Source of the DNA: Sinohyriopsis cumingii
Taxonomy: Eukaryota > Mollusca > Bivalvia > Unionida > Unionidae
DNA length: 64,000 bases
NCBI GenBank assembly: GCA_028554795.2
Contig: CM068830.1
Coordinates: 43,695,837-43,759,836 of the forward strand
Direction of reading: 5' to 3'
The notes under the pieces were generated by a model. It was not told the origin of the DNA, ran no database searches, and saw only the letters and a list, made by a program, of their open reading frames with translations. The first letter of the stretch is position 1. Each line of letters starts with the position of its first letter. Positions 58,471 through 64,000 of the stretch are shown here, piece by piece. The position numbers and the translations under genes were made by a program.

Positions 58471-59329
58471 AGTGCTAAAATCTACATCACAATAAAAACC
58501 TACATTCAAGTATACAGTCACTTAGCACAAGAGGTGCAGATAATCAGAACCAGTCAAAATTTTCTAGTATGAACAACAACATAAGAACTTTTAATATCAT
58601 TTCGGTATTGCTCATTTATTAACATTTCCTGCTTGAAAAAGAATTAGTAAAAGAATGACAAGAAACAAAACAGCCAAAATTTGAGGTAACTTATTTCCCA
58701 ATACTGTTTTTTGAATCAAGTCAATGCAATTGGTATTACTTTTTCCATCTGCATTTATCTATATATTCTTCTTTAAAGATTCAAAACTTTATGCTAACAC
58801 AAACTCTCTGATCAATGAATATAAATGGGTCTAGCTTTGGTGTTACAAGATAGTGGTTCCCAACCCCCAGGTCATGACCCAAATCATCGTCAAAAGACTG
58901 TTCTTGAGGATTGCAGATCATCAGCAAAAATCTTTTTAGGGTGGCAAAGCTTATCAAAATGTGTAAATGGGTTTGTCAGAAAAACTATCTTTCAGGGTTT
59001 TGGCCAAAAACGGATGGGAACCACTGCTGTAGTCATAATGGCCAAAAAAAATATTTTTTAATGGATACATTATAAAGATAAATGAAAAACACGAGTCCCA
59101 TGTGGGCCTGAGTTCATTCACCATCATTTAGTTGAGAAATCTGGACTTGTAATATGCTTTCCATGCTAATTTCCATGTCATGAAAACAAATGTAACAAGG
59201 TTTATCTATTTTCTGTATCTTCCATCCTCACCTCATGGCACATCAGCATTATTATTGAAAGGCCCTCGTGCTACAATGCTTTGAGTCAAGGTTATTTTGT
59301 TCAGCATCGTTTTAATAAAAAAAAGTCAT

Positions 59330-59985
59330 GCAAATGATTTGCTACATTTAGTAATGGCAACCATATTTGATGGCAGAACAGCATATTTTGTGCAAATTTG
59401 AAAAGTGTTCAAGCTAGGACACTGTTAAATTTGGTCACATTCTTTGAAGCAGCTATTTAGAAGTAATTCAAGTTTTTCTGTTCGTAATAGTTCTAATGAC
59501 AGTGGCATAATTTGATTAAATTCTGTTCTGCAGTTTTTAAGAAGTCATCAAAATGGGCTTTATGTCAGGATGTCTGTGCTAAGTTTGGTTGAAACTCAGT
59601 TCTGAGTATTTTGCAAAGTTGAAAACAGCAATTTAGGATGGATGATGTACATGTATTTCTACATTTGGAAAATGTCATATTTGATCAACATTGTTCTTCA
59701 CGCCTGAATGCTTTCTCTCAAATCTGACTGAAATCTTTTTAGTGCTTTTAGAAAGAAAAAAAACCCCTTTTAATGATTTTTGTTTCTATTACTGGTGGCC
59801 ATTTCTGACAGTGACTCATCACCATATGTACAAAACTGAAAGGCCTATGTACGAAGTTTGATTGAAACTGAATTGGTGGTTTGTTGAGAAGAATTTGCAA
59901 ACTACAATTGCAGATGGATACTAGATGCTGAATGATGCACGACAGATGAAAGGCCATGCATTTGCAGCCAGGTGAGCTAATAGGT
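59330..59985. repeat. Degenerate dispersed repeat (GGCCATATTTGATG type)
   Basis: AGTAATGGCAACCATATTTG, ATGGCAGAACAGCAT, then AAATTTGGTCACATTCT and GGCCATTTCTGACAGTGACT. Four to five units of about 130 bp end in GCAGCCAGGTGAGCTAATAG, the terminus shared with 12370 and 33195. Confidence 0.7.
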
Positions 59986-60186
59986 CACTATGATTTGGAT
60001 TCTGAACAGACATGTAACATGAAGTCCCACCCAGTCACATTATCCTGACACCAGACTGACAAGTCCTAACACTAACCTAGCGAGGCAGCTGTTAGTACCA
60101 TTTTTATAAGTCTTTGGTATGACTCGGACAAGATTTGAACCTGCAGCCTCACACATCTGAGGCAAACACTCTAACACCAGCATGGT
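59986..60186 (-). mobile_element. tRNA-derived SINE, family B, with clear target duplication
   Basis: The body has GTCCCACCCAGTCACATTAT and the head GACAAGATTTGAACCTGCAG. The 15-bp GGTGAGCTAATAGGT lies directly on both sides (59971-59985 and 60187-60201), so the insertion is complete and fairly young. It landed in the end of a dispersed repeat. Confidence 0.92.
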
Positions 60187-60417
60187 GGTGAGCTAATAGG
60201 TAATAAATAGTTAAATAATCAGACAAGAAAACAATCCTAATTTTAAAAACCTAGAAACCTTTTCTCAGACTCATAACCTCAGTCTGTAGAAGGGTGTGCA
60301 TATATGTAGATATAAGGTAAAACCAACAATAGGAGTGCATTTGGTTAATTGAAAGTCACAATTTATTGTTCTTGGCCTGAGGAGAGCAAGTATGCCTCAT
60401 CCAAGTGGAATTTAGAC

Positions 60418-60600
60418 TTAAGTCCTCAAGACTGGATATACATGTGTCTGGGCCAGAACAAATTTGGGCACCACATTTTCCAGAATAGGTATGTGCCCCA
60501 ACTGTAAACAAAAGCATTCAGATCTGCTGTCAAGTTCTGGCAGATCAGGGTCCACACCATTGATTCTGTATTTTAGGCAATTTGCAGGATAAAGAGTCAC
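60418..60600. repeat. Dispersed GATCTG/CAGATC repeat fragment
   Basis: AAGCATTCAGATCTGCTGTC and GGCAGATCAGGGTCCACACC match the family at 33.5, 55.3 and 61.5 kb. Confidence 0.6.
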
Positions 60601-60824
60601 ACCTCCAAGCCACTTGTATGAGGGTAGATCCCTCAGAGTCTGGTGCCTTACACATGTGTAATTTTCACAAGTGTACAGTACAGTAGTTAAGTCTCAAAGC
60701 ATGTACATATTTAGGTAGAGTAAGTGTATACATGCATATGTACAGTCATGCAATGTGAGATGGATGGGTAGCGTACATGTATCTTAGGGAATCTTGATTT
60801 ACTCTTCTTACACAAAACGTTTTT

Positions 60825-60955
60825 AACAATAATAATAATTATAATAATAATAATAACAACAAGAACAAAAACAACAATAATAAAACTAATACTAATAATA
60901 ACAACAATACGAAGAACAACAATAATAATAACAATAGCAACAACAACAATAATAG

Positions 60956-60990
<35 letters not shown>

Positions 60991-61018
60991 CAATTATTAT
61001 TATTATTATTATTATTTG
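60825..61018. repeat. (AAT)n/(AAC)n microsatellite ending in an inverted (ATT)n
   Basis: A long run of AAT and AAC triplets, ending AATAATAATAATACAATTAT then TATTATTATTATTATT. The switch from AAT to ATT can form a hairpin. Confidence 0.96.
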
Positions 61019-61039
61019 ATTATGGTCGGTTAAAATGCA

Positions 61040-61225
61040 TCAGGTAGCTTGAACTCAACAACACTGTTTCTATACAAATGTTCCCTGAGTATTTCCATAA
61101 CATTTTGGGGTCTATGTGATACAGAACACAGCTGAACTGACTTATTTGAACACACCTCTTGATGAAGTTATGGTGCCTATGTGATTCCAAACAGCTGAAC
61201 TGACTTATTTGATTACACCTCAATG
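61040..61225. repeat. Two-copy direct repeat of about 60 bp
   Basis: GAACACAGCTGAACTGACTT and AACAGCTGAACTGACTTATT, with TGTGAT and TTTGA(A/T)(C/T)ACACCTC around each, at about 61125-61160 and 61185-61220. Confidence 0.75.
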
Positions 61226-61419
61226 CAGAATTTGCATCATGATAAATGATAATGATGTTCCCCCCATTATCTGTTACTTAATGGGCAATACATTTCAAAA
61301 ATGATCCACAATTTAAAGCTTACATCATATTTATCATGTACTATATAGCCAATACTGTGCTGCTGTGCTTTTAAACCCTGCTTTATGTACAGGTGTTCAA
61401 GCTGGATCCAATTTGAAAC

Positions 61420-62115
61420 AGCATGGACCCAAATCTGATATCACATAATGCATAGAAGTGATTCTGTGCAGTCTGCAAAGAACATAGACCTCAATACATC
61501 AGATAATATGCAGGAAGATCAGGGTCTATGCAGTTTCTTGGGATTATTAATTATCATAATGAACACATAACAGATCTACTATCACATGCATCAAAGATCT
61601 GGGTCAATGTAGCTTGTTATAACTAATAAATACCACAAAGAACATAGACTCCAATCTGCCATCACGCAATGCATTGGATGATCTTGGTCAATGCAATTTG
61701 TATAGATTAATAAGTAGCACCCACAACCCCAATTCAGGACTGCATAATGACAACACAGAACCCAATCTACTGTTACATAATTTGCAGGAAGATTTGGGTC
61801 TATACAGTTTGTTAGGAATAATCAATAGAACAAACAAAATAGACCCAGATCTATCAGAGCATTATGTGATGGCAGAGCAGGGGGTGTGTTTTTTCCCCAG
61901 TGGATCTGATTTATACATTAGGAATATATACATTCATATTATGCAAACACAACTGCAAAGAAATAACTTTAATCTGCTCTACACATGGTGTTAGCAGATC
62001 AGAGTCTATATTGTTCATTTGAAACCAGTATATTGTAATAAACAGTCTACACCCTGATCTGCCAATGCCATAGGTAATTGTAGATACTGGTCTACAATGT
62101 GTGTGGTTGAAAACA
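61420..62115. repeat. Cluster of GATCTG/CAGATC repeat units
   Basis: At least six units of TGCAGGAAGATCAGGGTCTA, TGCAGTTT(G/C)TTAGGAATAA and CAATAGAACA with reversed partners AGACCCAGATCTATCAGAGC and ACACCCTGATCTGCCAATGC. This is the densest copy of the family in the window. Confidence 0.75.
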
Positions 62116-63560
62116 TACCGTATTTACAGCAGCAAATATAAAGAAATCCATCATGCGCCATGCAAACCTGATTAGCAATTATCCTTCAACTATTAAACAC
62201 AATGTTTACTTTTTTTGCTACATTAGATGTCTTAGATGAAGAAGAAGAAATGCAAAGAATTTCAACCTATGGCTAATGAGAACATAAAAAACTGATCCAT
62301 GAATGAATAAGACGATAATATACATGCATGATTGAGATTAAATTAATTAAATCAATATCAGCATACTGATGACCTAATTAAAATGCCAAACATTTCTGAA
62401 GTAACATTAAATATTTACTGCCAATGTTTGAACTTAATATTGTGGAAAATATGTTCTGAGTGTTAATAAAGAGCAGTTTGATTTCTATTTTTAGAATCAA
62501 TAAAATCCTGGTATGTACATATGATTCAAGGCTACAATATGTCATTAATTTTTCTGAGCTTAAAAAAGGAATTAGGATTTTCTGAATGTTGTGACCAGTC
62601 ATGATTTCACTTCATTGATAGCTCACTGTTTTACACATCATGCTCACTAAGACGCTTACTATTTCTTCCAATACAATTAAGTGCCTACTGGACATACAGG
62701 TTTATGCAACTGTGGTTCATTTTTGGTTCATTCTGGAGAAGGGAAACAGATAAGTTAAACAAAATTATTTTCCAACCAACCAACCCATTTGTGTAAGCAT
62801 GAAACCAGAAATGCACATATCATGATTTTTTGTCCTAATCCAATTTGTGATTGTTCGTTCATCAAATTTTGGGGCATACAATATCCAATAAACTGTTGGA
62901 AATTTGTTATGCTATTCTCATCCGTCAACACTCTTAATGTTGTGCCATGGAGAGTAACATATTTTGCTTGTTTTTCAGCCAAATTTTTGATAGTGCAATA
63001 AAATGGAGAAAACAGATTTATATCTGAGGTGACTGTCATGAATCAAGTTCGACCAGAGACACATCAGAGTATATATTCCCAAGAGTGAAATCACTATTAA
63101 CATCCACAAATCCTCAAATTGCCTAAACATGAATATTATAATTTTACGTCCTGGAACACTACGCTATAGAGAAGACATCAGCATCATGGCTACTGTATTG
63201 ATATATAAAACTGCACAAAATGCAAACATTGATAACCTGTTGCATGATGTTCACGCAGACCTAATCTACATGGGCATCATGTGCTGTTCATAGTGCAGTA
63301 CATATTAAACATTAATATATAAAAGCCAACTTATGGCCAGCTCTGATAGATAAAAGAACTAAATACTATGTCACAAGTTTCTCCTGCAGCTAGGGGTATG
63401 TATAATAGGTAAGTCATGTGCCCTCCTCTTTGTTCTGTGGCAACTAACTGACATTCAAGTTTGATTCCTGCTTAAAAATCAGACACGGGTGAGTAAATTC
63501 TTTGTCCCTCATCATAAATCAATTCAGTATAGCACAGTCTTCAATATAATTAGGTATGGT
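62116..63560. other. Sequence with nothing recognised
   Basis: The 94-codon minus frame at 62755-63039 was checked for FERM F1 or other known domains and none was recognised. Confidence 0.35.
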
Positions 63561-63574
63561 AATGCATTTATTAT

Positions 63575-64000
63575 AAATGGATATGATAATGAATCTAGTA
63601 TAAATTGGTATGATAATGAATCTAATATAAATTGGTATGACAATGACTCTAATATAAATGGGAATGATAATGAACCTAATATAAATTGGTATGATAATGA
63701 ACCTAATATAAATGGGTGTGATAATGAACCTAATATAAATTGGTATGATAATGAATCTAATATAAATGGGTATGATAATGAACCTAATATAAATGGGTGT
63801 GATAAGAACCTAATATAAATTGGTATGATAATGAATCTAATATAAATGGGTATGATAATGCATGTAATATAAATATGTATGATAATGCATCTAAAATGGG
63901 TATGATAATAAATCTAATAAATATGTATAATAATGAATCTAATATAAATATGTATGATAATGAATCTAATATAAATGGGTATGATAATAAATCTAATATA
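63575..64000. repeat. 27-bp minisatellite running off the window end
   Basis: About 15 units of AATATAAATGGGTATGATAA followed by TGAACCT (27 bp), changing to AATATAAATATGTATGATAA units towards the end. A plus frame of 9-residue repeats (NINWYDNEP) is open to 63818 only because 27 is divisible by 3. Confidence 0.95.

Noticed and set aside
62755-63039. Candidate upstream FERM F1 exon on the minus strand
   Set aside because: No ubiquitin-like F1 pattern can be seen and there is no convincing acceptor/donor pair in a compatible phase.

Overview
This window is intron-rich nuclear DNA from a metazoan. It is AT-rich, with tRNA-derived SINEs, non-LTR retrotransposons, pogo/Tigger and MITE-like DNA elements, and long minisatellites in introns. 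The GGGTTTAA(T/C)GCC SINE family and the overall repeat style suggest a marine lophotrochozoan, most likely a mollusc (perhaps a bivalve). That placement is inference.

One host gene can be supported, on the minus strand, running from about 49.8 kb down to 1.0 kb. I found fourteen internal exons by hand: 49821-49420, 41398-41249, 39705-39420, 38492-38236, 34732-34587, 33477-33228, 27839-27664, 20389-19648, 13270-13118, 8411-7961, 5191-4965, 4169-4047, 3863-3759 and 1119-1012. Every exon has GT/AG borders on the minus strand and every junction is phase-compatible. The exons sum to 3576 nt, or 1192 codons without a stop. From the RasGEF exons onward the protein follows vertebrate phospholipase C epsilon (PLCE1) exon by exon: RasGEF/CDC25, a PH-like region, a Ser-rich linker, EF-hand-like helices, and the first half of the catalytic X domain with its catalytic His and calcium-binding residues. 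The rest of X, then Y, C2 and the RA domains, must lie beyond position 1. The N-terminus lies beyond 64 kb, because no upstream exon was recognised between 49.8 and 64 kb.

The main surprise is that the first three exons encode the F2 and F3 lobes of a talin/kindlin-type FERM domain. They splice in frame straight into the RasGEF domain (GAATTTG joined to ATTTTCAG). As I recall it, vertebrate PLCE1 has no FERM domain there. The predicted order FERM-RasGEF-PH-EF-PLC suggests a receptor- or membrane-docked version of this Rap/Ras-coupled phospholipase.

Layout: 0-1 kb holds a transposon end that has grown into a 42-bp minisatellite. 1-8.4 kb holds the X and EF exons plus a 42/36-bp higher-order array. 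8.7-10.7 kb is a 35-bp minisatellite. 13-16 kb holds an exon with a triplicated splice donor and a 2.0-kb element with 652-bp direct terminal repeats. 16-18 kb holds a TIR element and a degenerate dispersed repeat. 19.6-20.4 kb is the PH exon. 23.6-27.0 kb is a second element with 474-bp direct terminal repeats. 28-32 kb holds SINEs, a TATG microsatellite and a pogo/Tigger element. 33-41 kb holds the RasGEF and FERM exons with a CR1-like fragment. 41.6-48 kb is a 54-bp minisatellite split by a decayed I/Jockey-like retrotransposon. 49.4-49.8 kb is the first visible exon. 50-64 kb is repeat-rich and without a recognised exon, ending in a 27-bp array that runs off the window.
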